NCBI GenBank assembly: GCA_009937635.1
Contig: JAACFF010000001.1
Coordinates: 1 to 64,000, forward strand
Length of the DNA: 64,000 nt
Origin: Chloroflexota bacterium
Lineage (GTDB): Bacteria; Chloroflexota; Anaerolineae; Promineifilales; Promineifilaceae
Reading direction: 5' to 3'
The stretch's first letter is position 1, and every line of letters begins with the position of its first letter. Shown here piece after piece: positions 17,161 through 26,193 of this stretch. Under the pieces are notes generated by a model. It searched no databases and had not been told where the DNA came from. It saw nothing but the letters and a program-made list of their open reading frames with translations. The translations under genes were made by a program, and so were the position numbers.

Positions 17161-17604
17161 CTAGCTCTCGTCTTCCGGGCGCACGATCTGTACTTCGACG
17201 CCACTGTTTTCGTAAATTCTATCGGCAAATTGTTTGACGGCATCCTCACCGGCCAGTTCGGCCGTTGTGCCGCGTGGCGCGCCCAAAAGCAGGATGCTGG
17301 CCCTGTTCTCGGTCAAGTAGCGGCAGATTTCATCTTGCACATTGCCCAAGAGAATTACCGTGTCGGCCTTCAACCCGGCATCACGAGCCCGTTTTTCGGC
17401 CACGACCAGCAGCGCTTTGCCAAGCCAGATAAGCTCGTCGCGTATGACATCTTGCAGCGCAGATTCTTCCTGGCTCAACATGCCCGGGGAAACAACGTAA
17501 ATAAAGACGAGCGGGTTCCCAGTACGTTGGGCAAGATCGATGGCCGCCAGTTGTACAGCCCGGCTGCCTGCACCACCTCGTGTCGCACAAACAATATCAT
17601 TCAT
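17161..17604 (-). CDS. universal stress protein (UspA) family
   Basis: The 147-residue single Usp domain starts MNDIVCATRGGAGS and has the alpha/beta order of the family, with ILLLGAPRGTTAE as the last nucleotide-binding strand and loop. The classical ATP motif G-2x-G-9x-G-S/T is not fully kept, so ATP binding is uncertain. The ATG at 17604 overlaps the antiporter stop by eight bases and has GGAAG before it. A longer frame from 17619 is less likely. Usp domains often sit beside transporters, and this one may regulate the antiporter encoded upstream. Its position between the antiporter and aconitase X, with overlaps, indicates one mRNA. Confidence 0.8.
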   Translation of the reverse strand: MNDIVCATRGGAGSRAVQLAAIDLAQRTGNPLVFIYVVSPGMLSQEESALQDVIRDELIWLGKALLVVAEKRARDAGLKADTVILLGNVQDEICRYLTENRASILLLGAPRGTTAELAGEDAVKQFADRIYENSGVEVQIVRPEDES

Positions 17605-19282
17605 GGTTGTCTTCCACATCCTTTTCAGTCGCGGGAGAAGTTTCCGGCGTCGAGGAACGGGGCCTGCGGCTCTCTCTGATCAAGTCTAATGCAGCCATAC
17701 GATTGTCAGCAGCGTGGACCAGTTCCTCGTGTACCGCTTCGGAAATCACGTCGTGCTGCATGGCGTCGGTAATGGCAGAGCGTTCGGCGCGCAGGGCGTC
17801 GGTACGTGCCTGCAAAAACAACTCTTGCTCCAATTCCGGATGGGCTTCCATGTGATCGCGTATGGCCAGTTTGGACTCGCTAATCTCTTCATTATAGACG
17901 GCGCTCGTTGCATCCCAGATATCGCGAAACAGCATGCCGTCTTTACGCAGCCGGTTTAATTCTTGTAAGCCTGCGCGTTTGGTGAAGAGGCGCGCTTGGC
18001 GGCGCTGGTGTTCCAACAGATGTTCAGGCCGCTCGGCCAGGCCCAGGCGGCGGATCAACGCTTCAATGGTTATACCTTGTACAAGGAGGGTAAAGAGTAC
18101 AACGGCGAAGGTCATCACTTGCAGTTCCCTGGCAAAGGTCTCGCCGAAGACATCACCGGTGAGGGTCAAGGCCAACGCCAAACTGATGGCGCCGCGTAAA
18201 CCACCCCAAAACATCACGTGTCGATAGGACCCTGGGATCTTCTGCGGTAAGGAGGTGAAGCGTGAATAGATAGCGGTTATGCCATAGACGACGATGGCGC
18301 GGCTGAACAGAACCGCCAGCACGGCGACGATGATCGGTATGATGTTGGGCCACATCTGTACGATCTCTATTTCTAGACCGATGAACAAGAACACGAGAGA
18401 GTTGGCTACGAAGGCCATGAACTCCCAAAAGTTATCTAGGGTGAGCCGCGTGGTGGGGGATGTATTTTGTGTGCCGATATTGCCGACCATCAGCCCAGCA
18501 GCCACCACGGCCAGGATGCCGCTCACGTGGAAACGCTCGGCGATTACGTAGGCACCTAAGGCCAGAGCCACGGTCGTTGAGGTTTCGATTAGATGATCGT
18601 CCAGATTTTTCAAAATGCCGTAGGAAACCACATAGCCCAAAATGAACCCAACCGCAAGCCCGCCTAGAGCCACGCGGAAAAATTCGACTAGCCCTTGCCA
18701 TAAGATTGAAATGCCTTGTTGAGCGGGATCGATGCCAGAGGCGGCAAACCCCACGGCCATACTAAAGAGCACAATAGCCACACCATCATTGAGCAGACTT
18801 TCCCCTTCCACCAGAAGCCCCAGTCGTTTGCTCACGCCAAGGGTGCGGAAAAAGGAGATCACGGCTACCGGATCCGTGGCGGAGATCAACGCGCCAAAAG
18901 CGAAGGCTGCCAACAAAGGTACATCAAGCACCCAGGTGATGATTTCACCAACAATCACGGTTCCGAGCAGGGTGCCGAGAACGGCCAGGAGCAAAATGGG
19001 AACAATATCCTGGCGCAGTTTCTCCCACTTGATCTGCAGGGTGGCCTCAAATAGCAGGGGAGGCACAAGGATGGCCAGAATTAAATCGCTGCTGACGTCG
19101 ATCAGAAACGGGTTGGGGAAGAAGGAGAGGAACAGCCCCACAGCAACCAGGGCGACCGTGTAGGGGACACGGATACGACGGCTAATGATGGCCACCAGCG
19201 CCGCGATGGACAGCAGCACAACAAGACCCAATTCCTGTTGAACCAGCCCACTTTCTTCAGCTAATAGCGTTGCGAAACCCAT
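17597..19282 (-). CDS. CPA1-family Na+/H+ antiporter
   Basis: The 561-residue membrane protein has about twelve helices, followed by a hydrophilic C-terminal tail of some 150 residues with coiled-coil character. CPA1 signatures are visible: ALISATDPVAVISFF with the ion-binding Asp, and VEGESLLNDGVAIVLF. The enzyme exchanges sodium or potassium for protons across the cytoplasmic membrane. The ATG at 19282 (MGFATLLAEES) is preferred because GGAGG lies 5 bases upstream; the longer frame lacks a ribosome binding site. It starts 16 bases after the UbiD-like gene and overlaps the stress-protein gene, so it is part of a four-gene operon. The metabolic link of an antiporter to the two flanking enzymes is unclear. 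Confidence 0.9.
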   Translation of the reverse strand: MGFATLLAEESGLVQQELGLVVLLSIAALVAIISRRIRVPYTVALVAVGLFLSFFPNPFLIDVSSDLILAILVPPLLFEATLQIKWEKLRQDIVPILLLAVLGTLLGTVIVGEIITWVLDVPLLAAFAFGALISATDPVAVISFFRTLGVSKRLGLLVEGESLLNDGVAIVLFSMAVGFAASGIDPAQQGISILWQGLVEFFRVALGGLAVGFILGYVVSYGILKNLDDHLIETSTTVALALGAYVIAERFHVSGILAVVAAGLMVGNIGTQNTSPTTRLTLDNFWEFMAFVANSLVFLFIGLEIEIVQMWPNIIPIIVAVLAVLFSRAIVVYGITAIYSRFTSLPQKIPGSYRHVMFWGGLRGAISLALALTLTGDVFGETFARELQVMTFAVVLFTLLVQGITIEALIRRLGLAERPEHLLEHQRRQARLFTKRAGLQELNRLRKDGMLFRDIWDATSAVYNEEISESKLAIRDHMEAHPELEQELFLQARTDALRAERSAITDAMQHDVISEAVHEELVHAADNRMAALDLIRESRRPRSSTPETSPATEKDVEDNHE

Positions 19283-19298
19283 AATACCTCCAAAAAGA

Positions 19299-20615
19299 TC
19301 ATGAATGTACGTAGTCGGATAAATTGACAGCCCCATATTTGCCTTTTTGGAATTTGCTTCGATTTGCTCCCCAGGGAATGGTGCAATCGAGCCCCATTTT
19401 GGCCGTTAAGCTCTTTTGGCCCGGAACGTGGACGCCGGATGGGTCAAGGGAGCTGCCGGGTTGGTCTTGGAATGTATAGAGGTCCTCACTGGCCTGAAAA
19501 CGCGTGGCCATCGCCCACTGTACCTCGTGTGGATCATAGATATCGATATCACCGTCGACGATCCAGACATGCTTTAGGGAACTATGCCCACGGAAGGCGG
19601 CATCAATAGCGATACGGCCGTCATCGGGACCTTGCTTGTCGATTTGGACCACGGCATGCAGCCAGGAAGCGCCTCCAGGTGTGATCACTGCGCCGGTACA
19701 CCTGGCCACTTTGTTCACTTCGGCATAAATTGTAGGTTCTCGCGGCATGCCCATCAGCAATTTATGTTCCAGACCGCCCGGCAATAAGGCATGAAATATT
19801 GGATTTCGTCTGTGGGTGATGAGGTCTATTTCAATGACGGGCTGGTCGCGGATGATGTCCATTGTCTCAGTGAGGTCCATGAACGGTCCTTCTGCCACTC
19901 GCCGGCGCGTGATGCGGCCCTCCAACACGATCTCAGCATCGGCCGGAACTTCGAGATCCTTGGTCAGGCATTTGACCAGGGGTGTGGGGGCCAGCGCCTG
20001 GGCGACCGAAAGCTCGTCTACACCGGGTGGGGGAGACATTGAAGCTGCCAGGTGCACCGCCTGGGAAACGCCAATACAGATGGCGATGGGCAAATCGCCT
20101 TCGGTCTTGCTTAATGCCGTATGGGTTCCACGTCGCTCGACAATGCGCACGGCGAAATGATTTTTATCCAGTCGTAACAATCGATGGTAGCACATGTTAC
20201 GCCCCAGATCGGGATCTTTGATGATGGCTACATTGCTGGCTATGTAATGGCCTGCATCTTGCGCCAGGTGCAGAAGAATGGGCAATTGAAAGAGATCGAC
20301 ATCTTCTACAATCACTTCCTGGCAAGAGGCTTTCTCGAGCATGGGTGGTAGTTGGGGATTCGCAACGGCCACTGAAAGATGATGCATGAGCTCAGGCAGG
20401 GGCACGCCCAGATCCATACTGAAAAATTTGCGGTCGGAACATAGGCCTGAACATACACGCCAGCCGGGATAATTCTTGATCTCGTTGAACAATACAAGTT
20501 TGCCCTCAAGGGCATGGGCAACGTTGGCCAGCTCATAGGAGGTGTCCACGGGCTGGTCGATGCGTACCAGATCGCCGCTCTCGCCGGCCTTGGCAATAAA
20601 ATTGCGGAAGCTCAT
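19299..20615 (-). CDS. UbiD-family prenyl-FMN decarboxylase (candidate anhydromevalonate phosphate decarboxylase)
   Basis: The 438-residue protein has the three-part UbiD fold pattern: an N-terminal domain with EDVDLFQLPIL, a prenyl-FMN domain with GRNMCYHRL and RIVERRGTHTA, and a C-terminal domain with DCTIPWGANRSKFQKG. The catalytic loop reads EGPFMDLT (Glu242, with Asp247 where typical UbiD has a second Glu). The stretch LLPGGLEHKLLMG also looks more like archaeal UbiD relatives than ubiquinone UbiD. Archaeal homologues decarboxylate trans-anhydromevalonate 5-phosphate. It is the first gene of an operon that ends with aconitase X, the preceding enzyme of that route. The ATG at 20615 has AGGAAAGGAA before it. 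A UbiX-type prenyl-FMN maker is needed but is not in the window. Confidence 0.85.
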   Translation of the reverse strand: MSFRNFIAKAGESGDLVRIDQPVDTSYELANVAHALEGKLVLFNEIKNYPGWRVCSGLCSDRKFFSMDLGVPLPELMHHLSVAVANPQLPPMLEKASCQEVIVEDVDLFQLPILLHLAQDAGHYIASNVAIIKDPDLGRNMCYHRLLRLDKNHFAVRIVERRGTHTALSKTEGDLPIAICIGVSQAVHLAASMSPPPGVDELSVAQALAPTPLVKCLTKDLEVPADAEIVLEGRITRRRVAEGPFMDLTETMDIIRDQPVIEIDLITHRRNPIFHALLPGGLEHKLLMGMPREPTIYAEVNKVARCTGAVITPGGASWLHAVVQIDKQGPDDGRIAIDAAFRGHSSLKHVWIVDGDIDIYDPHEVQWAMATRFQASEDLYTFQDQPGSSLDPSGVHVPGQKSLTAKMGLDCTIPWGANRSKFQKGKYGAVNLSDYVHS

Positions 20616-20776
20616 AAATTCCTTTCCTAGCGTTGTGTGCAAAGCGAAAAGTTGCGCGAAATTCACTCTGCCGACCAACGCTTGATGATATAGTTACTAT
20701 GAATTGTTAACTCGTATTCAATGCAGATTATCCAGATTATTGTGTGAAGAGGCAATGAACACCCTGGAGGAAATCG

Positions 20777-22402
20777 ATGTTAGACCGTAGAGCGCTGTGG
20801 TTGACCATTGCCATGTTTGTCCTAGTATCGCTGGCCTGCAACGCGTTCGCCGGTAACCGCCAAACGGCCCTGGCTCCAGCGCCCACACCCATAGATGGCA
20901 TCACAGCTATTACTACGACTGAGATGGTGGCTACGGTTACTTTGCCCGGGCAATCGCCCGACTCGACAGCTACAGTTTCTATACTTATCGATCTTAATGT
21001 TCGCAGCGGACCAGGGGTACAATACGATCGTGTTGGGTTTCTCTTGAAAGGGGATTCAGCGCCCATCGTTGGCGTTCACCAAGAAACAGGCTGGTGGAAG
21101 ATTGAGTGCCCGGCTCTCAGCGACGAATCGCAATGCTGGATTTCAGGCGGTGAACAATATTCTCGGTTAGACGGCGTGGAACCGGTGCCGGAAGTCGAGG
21201 CTCCGCCTACGCCTACGCCGATTCCGCCTGAAATTGGCGAGGGCCGGGGTCTATTGGCATTTGTCGACGATGGACGTCTCGTTATTGCGGAGCTCGACCT
21301 TGTCCGGAATCCCGTGCTGCTGGCCAATGAACCGGTTCAGCTTGGTGACGCGGCCAATGCTCAAAGGCTGTCTATCTCGCCAGACGGCCGTCGTGTGGCC
21401 TATGTCGCGGGAAACTCGGAGGCCAACAGCTTGAATGTCGTCAATATTGACGGAAAGGATCAACGGGTACTGGTCTCTTCCAGCGAGCTGCCCATGGGAG
21501 TTGTAGAAAGTGCCACGGGCACTCGCAGGATGGTGGGTCAGATACAGTGGTTGGAAGATAGTAGTAGTTTAGCTTTCAGCACGGTAGTGCTTGATTCGGC
21601 TGGTTCCAAGGTTGGCGGGTGGGAGGATCTGTGGGTTGTGAACATTAACGGTGAGCTTGCGGAATCGTTACGGGCTGGTACAGGAGGTGGCGCATTTGTC
21701 ATTGCCCCCAATGATAAGGTATTGTTGAGCCGGTCCGACAGTATTAAGCGCGCTAATCTGGATGGATCGAATGTCGAAACTATCATTGAGTTCGAAGCGA
21801 TCAACACGGCCAGTGAAACTGCTTATTACCCACTGCTACAGCTGGCGGCAACAGGCGGCATCTTTGCAGCTATTCCGGCTTCTCAGCCTTTGGAGCCAGG
21901 AGCGAGGACGATGCTGTGGCAAATAGCGGACAACGAACCCGCCGGACAACTGGGTACAGTTGAAGAGAGCAGCTTGTTTGAGCCAGTTTTGTGGTCTGAA
22001 GATGGCAGCCGGTTGGCATACATCCAACAGCCAACTGATCAGGATGTTCCGCAGACGACACGGTTAATAATTGCCGATGGCAAGGGGATTGACGCAGAGC
22101 CTTATGCAGGTGGGGAAAAGCTGGCCCTGCATGGTTGGGGACCTGGCAGCTCAGATTTCCTTTATTCAGGAATTGGTTTCTATGCCATTGGACGGCCAAG
22201 CGCGCCAACTGTACAAACTGTGCTCAGCCCCGGGCAAACGGTCAGCGACGCTCAATGGATCACAGGGCAGGCTTTTATCATCGCTGTTGGATTCCCCGAG
22301 AGTAATACGTGGCAGATCAGTAGTGCCACCGTTTCAGGAGATAGTTCGTTACTTGCTGCGCTGCATGGATTTGAAGCGGTTTTCGACGTCTGGCGACCAT
22401 GA
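20777..22402 (+). CDS. lipoprotein with SH3b domain and TolB/WD-like beta-propeller
   Basis: The 541-residue exported protein has a lipobox at VSLAC (Cys21) and a Thr/Pro linker. A bacterial SH3 domain (about 66-130) shows VRSGPGVQYDRVG and GWWKI. A second linker (PPTPTPIPP) leads to a long beta-propeller part with TolB-like repeats (SISPDGRRVAYV, LWSEDGSRLAYI). Such proteins sit on the outer face of the membrane and may bind peptidoglycan or peptides. No enzymatic motif is visible. GGAGG precedes the ATG by 7 bases. It is transcribed away from the UbiD operon and ends at a hairpin shared with ftsZ. Confidence 0.85.
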   Translation: MLDRRALWLTIAMFVLVSLACNAFAGNRQTALAPAPTPIDGITAITTTEMVATVTLPGQSPDSTATVSILIDLNVRSGPGVQYDRVGFLLKGDSAPIVGVHQETGWWKIECPALSDESQCWISGGEQYSRLDGVEPVPEVEAPPTPTPIPPEIGEGRGLLAFVDDGRLVIAELDLVRNPVLLANEPVQLGDAANAQRLSISPDGRRVAYVAGNSEANSLNVVNIDGKDQRVLVSSSELPMGVVESATGTRRMVGQIQWLEDSSSLAFSTVVLDSAGSKVGGWEDLWVVNINGELAESLRAGTGGGAFVIAPNDKVLLSRSDSIKRANLDGSNVETIIEFEAINTASETAYYPLLQLAATGGIFAAIPASQPLEPGARTMLWQIADNEPAGQLGTVEESSLFEPVLWSEDGSRLAYIQQPTDQDVPQTTRLIIADGKGIDAEPYAGGEKLALHGWGPGSSDFLYSGIGFYAIGRPSAPTVQTVLSPGQTVSDAQWITGQAFIIAVGFPESNTWQISSATVSGDSSLLAALHGFEAVFDVWRP

Positions 22403-22423
22403 CCCTGTGGCCAAAGAAGCAAG

Positions 22424-22452
22424 GCTCCCCCTATCTCATGGACAGGGGGAGC
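22424..22452. terminator. hairpin between convergent propeller gene and ftsZ
   Basis: GCTCCCCCT at 22424-22432 pairs perfectly with AGGGGGAGC at 22444-22452 over an 11-base loop. There is no strong T-run on either side. It lies between two convergent genes and could serve both. Confidence 0.55.
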
Positions 22453-22501
22453 TGACAGAGGGGATGCTAACGACCAATCTATTGGTCAATTAAACACAAT
22501 A

Positions 22502-23689
22502 TTATCGCCTGCGCAGAAAAGCAGGAATATCCAGATTGTTTGGCGAGAATCGCACTTGCACCTTGGCTGCTTCCGCAGGAGGGCTTGCTTCTTGCTGCTC
22601 ACGTTGTGGCTGCCCGTTGGGCTTGGCGGTCAGGGCAGGATCTTGCGCCGGCATTTTCGTTTGCGCAGTTGATTGGGATGATTTTCTTGTCGAAGATCCG
22701 GAGCGATTGTATTGTGGGATTAATTGTCTCCGGGTTTGGTTCGTCTCAAAGCCAGTGGCAATCACCGTAATACGCAGATCATCGCCCATGTTCTCATCAA
22801 CAACGGCCCCAAAGATCATATTGGCATCAGGGTGAGCCTTCTCCCGTATGATCGCCGCCGCCTGGTTTACCTCGAACAGCGTCATTCCGGCTCCACCTGT
22901 TATGTTAAATAGAATGCCGCGTGCGCCATCAATGGTCACTTCTAGCAAGCGAGAGCTGATTGATTGCTCGGCAGCAGCACGTGCTCTGTCCTCGCCTGTA
23001 CCATGACCCACGGCCATTAAAGCAGAACCACCTTCAGTCATGATCGTCCTGACATCTGCGAAATCCAGGTTGATTAGACCCGGTGTCGTAATAAGTTCAG
23101 TGATACCTTGAATACCTTGTTGCAGCACGTCATCAGCCATTCTGAAGGATTCGGTCAGCGACATTCGTTTGTCGGTTAGTTCCAACAGACGGTCATTGGG
23201 GATGACGATCAAGGTATCGACGTGTTCACGTAATTGCTCAATGCCTTGTTCGGCCGAGTTAGCTCGTTTGCTGCCTTCGAACAGGAACGGCCGAGTCACC
23301 ACACCAATAGTCAACGCCCCTTGCTCGCGGGCTGCCTTGGCGACGACCGGCGCGGCGCCCGTCCCGGTGCCACCACCCATACCGGCTGTGACAAAGACCA
23401 TATCAGAGCCCTGCAATATCTGGTACAGTTCGTCCAAGGTTTCACTGGCCGCTTTCTCTCCACGTTCAGCGACCCCTCCGGCCCCCAGGCCACGGGTTAG
23501 TTTGTCTCCAATGCGCACACGAACGGGCGCATCAGACATCAACAGGGATTGATTATCGGTATTGACGACAACAAAATCGACGCCGCTAACGCCTTCGGAG
23601 ATCATGCGATTCACCGCATTTCCACCGCCGCCGCCGATGCCGACAACGCGAATAACTGCCATACTCTCAAGTGTGGATGCTCTTTTCAT
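22502..23689 (-). CDS. ftsZ: cell division GTPase FtsZ
   Basis: The 395-residue tubulin homologue forms the cytokinetic ring. The nucleotide-binding signature GGGTGTG is in [12 protein letters not shown], preceded by [12 protein letters not shown]. The T7 loop with its catalytic aspartates reads [10 protein letters not shown]. After the globular part (to about 330) there is a Gln/Ser/Pro-rich linker and a conserved C-terminal peptide, DIPAFLRRR, which in other bacteria docks FtsA, SepF or ZipA-type partners. No ftsA, ftsQ or mur genes lie nearby, so it is outside a division cluster here. A GGGGGA stretch lies before the ATG. Confidence 0.97.
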   Translation of the reverse strand: MKRASTLESMAVIRVVGIGGGGGNAVNRMISEGVSGVDFVVVNTDNQSLLMSDAPVRVRIGDKLTRGLGAGGVAERGEKAASETLDELYQILQGSDMVFVTAGMGGGTGTGAAPVVAKAAREQGALTIGVVTRPFLFEGSKRANSAEQGIEQLREHVDTLIVIPNDRLLELTDKRMSLTESFRMADDVLQQGIQGITELITTPGLINLDFADVRTIMTEGGSALMAVGHGTGEDRARAAAEQSISSRLLEVTIDGARGILFNITGGAGMTLFEVNQAAAIIREKAHPDANMIFGAVVDENMGDDLRITVIATGFETNQTRRQLIPQYNRSGSSTRKSSQSTAQTKMPAQDPALTAKPNGQPQREQQEASPPAEAAKVQVRFSPNNLDIPAFLRRR

Positions 23690-23762
23690 ATTCTTAATCC
23701 CCCTAAAGAAACAATGATTGCGCGAAGGGACCCGCTATAATAAGTTAATTGAATACCAGACC

Positions 23763-23975
23763 TCATAATAAGGTCGCTTTATTGCCTGGTCGTGGATCAT
23801 AATGGCTTGCGAACTGCTCCAGGGTGGCGCGTTCTACCAGCCATTTGTTACCAAATTTGATCGCTGGCAGCTTGCCTTGCCGAATCAGACGCCGTACCGA
23901 TTCCGGGTGGATCTTTAGGCGCTTGCTTACATCATCAACGCCAGCATACTGTTCCAGCAAAGACTCTTTACTCAT
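23763..23975 (-). CDS. small excisionase/MerR-like HTH DNA-binding protein (BldC-type)
   Basis: The 70-residue protein consists of one winged HTH of the excisionase family: YAGVDDVSKRLKIHPESVRR followed by LIRQGKLPAIKFGNKWLVER. Such stand-alone proteins are either phage-type excision factors or, as with actinobacterial BldC, developmental regulators. No integrase or attachment site is nearby, so a transcriptional role is more likely. Two palindromes lie directly upstream, which suggests autoregulation. It follows the same strand as ftsZ, 73 bases upstream of it. Confidence 0.8.
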   Translation of the reverse strand: MSKESLLEQYAGVDDVSKRLKIHPESVRRLIRQGKLPAIKFGNKWLVERATLEQFASHYDPRPGNKATLL

Positions 23976-23984
23976 TCAATTGTG

Positions 23985-23995
23985 TGTACAGTACA
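23985..23995. promoter_or_regulatory. TGTACAGTACA palindrome just before the HTH gene
   Basis: An 11-base perfect palindrome, TGTACAGTACA, ends ten bases upstream of the start codon of the HTH gene at 23763-23975. Its position fits an operator overlapping the translation start region. This is inferred from position and symmetry only. Confidence 0.35.
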
Positions 23996-24012
23996 TAAAG
24001 GGACGATACTAC

Positions 24013-24071
24013 TTAACTTGACGTAACGATACACCAAGAATAACAATATGTCAAGTGTTACGTAAAGTTAA
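24013..24071. promoter_or_regulatory. long inverted repeat between HTH gene and galK
   Basis: TTAACTTGACGTAAC at 24013-24027 and GTTACGTAAAGTTAA at 24057-24071 are inverted copies matching at 14 of 15 positions, 29 bases apart. A GTCAAGT at 24050-24056 also mirrors ACTTGAC in the left arm. The region is AT-rich. A paired binding site for a dimeric or cooperatively bound regulator, perhaps the adjacent HTH protein, is the simplest reading. Confidence 0.5.
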
Positions 24072-24112
24072 ATACCCATTTTTGGGGCTTTATCGTGATT
24101 CGTCGGCCCAAA

Positions 24113-25261
24113 TTATTGATCTATTACAAGGTTTGCACCGTCAGTTGCTTTACATATATAGACTTGTGGTGACAGACCGGTTTTATTTTCGTACTGGTGG
24201 GCCACTGTATGCGCAAAGGATTGGGCATCTCCGACTTGAACGAGCGCTACAGCGCAACCTCCAAAACCGGCACCTGTCAAGCGAGCACCATAGCAGCCGG
24301 GTTGGCTCTGGGCGATTTCCACCATCAAATTCAATTCCTTGTTAGCTATTTCGAAGTCATCACGCATGCTAATATGACTACCGGCCATCAATTGGCCCAG
24401 TTTGATGGCGTCACCCTGTTGCATAACCATGGCAGCTTCAACTGTTCGGTGATTCTCGGTGATGACGTGACGCGCGCGCCGGCGCGTGAGCGAATCCAAT
24501 TCTGAAGCTCTGGCTTCGAATTCCTCAATTGTCACGTCGCGCAGAGCGGGAACACCAAAAAACTTAGCGGCCGTTTCGCATTGCTGCCTGCGCTCATTAT
24601 AAGCGGAGTCAACCAAGCCGCGGCGCGTGGCTGTGTCTAAAACCACTACACTGGTTGCAGGCGGTAAGGGCACAGATTTCGTGTCCAGTGAACGACAGTC
24701 GATCAGTAAGGCATGCCCCGCTTCACCGACCGCGCTAATCATCTGATCCATGATGCCGCAGTTGACTCCTACCCATTGGTTTTCCGCGCGCTGCGCAAGT
24801 TTGGCCATTTCTACTCCGTTCCAGGACAGTGCACTTACGGCCGAAAAAGTACGCGCTGTGGCCAACTCCAGCGCCGCTGAAGAAGAAAGACCCGCGCCGA
24901 TGGGAACATCGCCAGCCACTACCCCTTCCCAGCCGCGCAACGTTTGCCCAGCCCGTTGTAGGATGAAAGCCATACCTTGAACATACTCACCCCAACCGGC
25001 ATCTGCATAGACGATTTCATCCAGATCAAAGATGATGGTCCTGGCCATATCCAGTGCATGCAGAGAAACTTGCCGGTCCTGTCGCGCGCGGGCCGCGATG
25101 TAGACGGCGCGGTTGATAGCCATGGGCAGCACGAACCCATCATTGTAGTCTGTATGTTCGCCAATCAGGTTGACACGACCAGGGGCGCGCACAATCAGAC
25201 CGGGAGGCGCGCCGAATCGTTCAATAAAACCGGTCGTGACCTGCTCTTGGATCTTGCTCAT
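24113..25261 (-). CDS. galK: galactokinase
   Basis: The 382-residue GHMP-family kinase phosphorylates galactose at C1 with ATP, the entry step of the Leloir pathway. The galactokinase signature GRVNLIGEHTDYNDG lies near residue 30, the ATP-binding motif PIGAGLSSSAALELA near 120, and the third GHMP motif LTGAGFGGCAVAL near 340. The catalytic Asp is in CGIMDQM. The ATG at 25261 (MSKIQEQV) gives the normal family length; the longer frame adds 28 unlikely residues. No galT or galE is adjacent. It fits functionally with the beta-galactosidase at 37.9 kb. Confidence 0.95.
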   Translation of the reverse strand: MSKIQEQVTTGFIERFGAPPGLIVRAPGRVNLIGEHTDYNDGFVLPMAINRAVYIAARARQDRQVSLHALDMARTIIFDLDEIVYADAGWGEYVQGMAFILQRAGQTLRGWEGVVAGDVPIGAGLSSSAALELATARTFSAVSALSWNGVEMAKLAQRAENQWVGVNCGIMDQMISAVGEAGHALLIDCRSLDTKSVPLPPATSVVVLDTATRRGLVDSAYNERRQQCETAAKFFGVPALRDVTIEEFEARASELDSLTRRRARHVITENHRTVEAAMVMQQGDAIKLGQLMAGSHISMRDDFEIANKELNLMVEIAQSQPGCYGARLTGAGFGGCAVALVQVGDAQSFAHTVAHQYENKTGLSPQVYICKATDGANLVIDQ

Positions 25262-25370
25262 GAAATCTGCGTGCGAGTATATCAGAAATCGGTTTATTGC
25301 CCGAGAGTGGGGGCTGTAAAGTTTGCGGATTGATTCCGTTCGCATTCAAGAACGTTATGTCATATCATAA

Positions 25371-26027
25371 ATGTGCACAATGACTGTACTACTGTTTGCA
25401 AATGGTGATCTGGAAACGATAACGTGGATACGGCCTTACCTGGCAAGCGCTTCGGCCGTGATCGCCGCTGACGGCGGGTCGCGGCACCTGTGGCGTCTAG
25501 AACATCTTCCTGATCTTGTCATTGGGGATATGGATTCTTTGCCGCTGCAAGTCCGTGCTTGGCTGGCGGCGTCAAATGTGCCCCTGATACGCCACGCGCG
25601 GGAAAAGGACGAAACAGATCTGGAATTGGCGCTGCTCCATGCAGTCGCCAATTATGAGGATGATGTTCTCGTATTTGGCGCGTTTGGAGGTCGGCTTGAC
25701 CAGACGTTAGCCAATATCTTGCTGTTATCCCATCCGGCGCTGGACACGCGTCGGATCGAATTGCTGGCGCCTCATGAGCGCGCCTGGTTGGCAACGGCCG
25801 AAACAAAGATCCACGGTGAGATAGGCGACACAGTTTCGCTCATCCCTCTAGGGGGAGATGTTCTCGTTCGCCTTGCAACCGGTTTGCAATGGATCTTGAA
25901 AGAAGAGGTCCTGGCTTTTGGTCCCGCGCGAGGCGTGAGCAATTTGATGACGGCCGAACTGGCTAACATCTCTGTTGCATCAGGAACGCTGTTATGCATT
26001 CACACGAAACGGACCTGGGGACGATAA
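25371..26027 (+). CDS. thiN: thiamine pyrophosphokinase
   Basis: The 218-residue protein transfers pyrophosphate from ATP to thiamine, giving thiamine diphosphate. Family motifs are present in order: AADGGSRHL, VIGDMDSLP, REKDETDLELALLHA and FGGRLDQTLANI. A conserved SNLM lies near the C-terminus (substrate pocket). It is divergent from galK, with 109 bases between them. A second ATG at 25380 is equally possible; neither has a good ribosome binding site. No thiamine riboswitch was recognised upstream. Confidence 0.9.
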   Translation: MCTMTVLLFANGDLETITWIRPYLASASAVIAADGGSRHLWRLEHLPDLVIGDMDSLPLQVRAWLAASNVPLIRHAREKDETDLELALLHAVANYEDDVLVFGAFGGRLDQTLANILLLSHPALDTRRIELLAPHERAWLATAETKIHGEIGDTVSLIPLGGDVLVRLATGLQWILKEEVLAFGPARGVSNLMTAELANISVASGTLLCIHTKRTWGR

Positions 26028-26193
26028 CCGGACGATACTTTAAGATTGTAATGACGGAAACAAAAAACAAGGCAAGGTGGTTATTGCAAAACTGCGCCGT
26101 GATATATTACAATGATGATGCTTGCCATTATCATTGTTTAAGCTGATCAAATGATTTTCCGAGTGACAAGACACCGTGAGCGGAGGAAGTCAA

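Noticed and set aside
17230-17679. 149-codon plus-strand frame opposite the stress-protein gene
   Set aside because: It is a shadow of two well-supported minus-strand genes, with no start signal and no recognisable domain.
23763-23975. Prophage or integrative element excisionase
   Set aside because: The HTH type fits an excisionase, but there is no integrase, phage gene or attachment repeat nearby. A regulator is more likely.
25262-25379. Thiamine riboswitch before thiN
   Set aside because: The short gap lacks the conserved CUGAGA and the second conserved core of the TPP aptamer.
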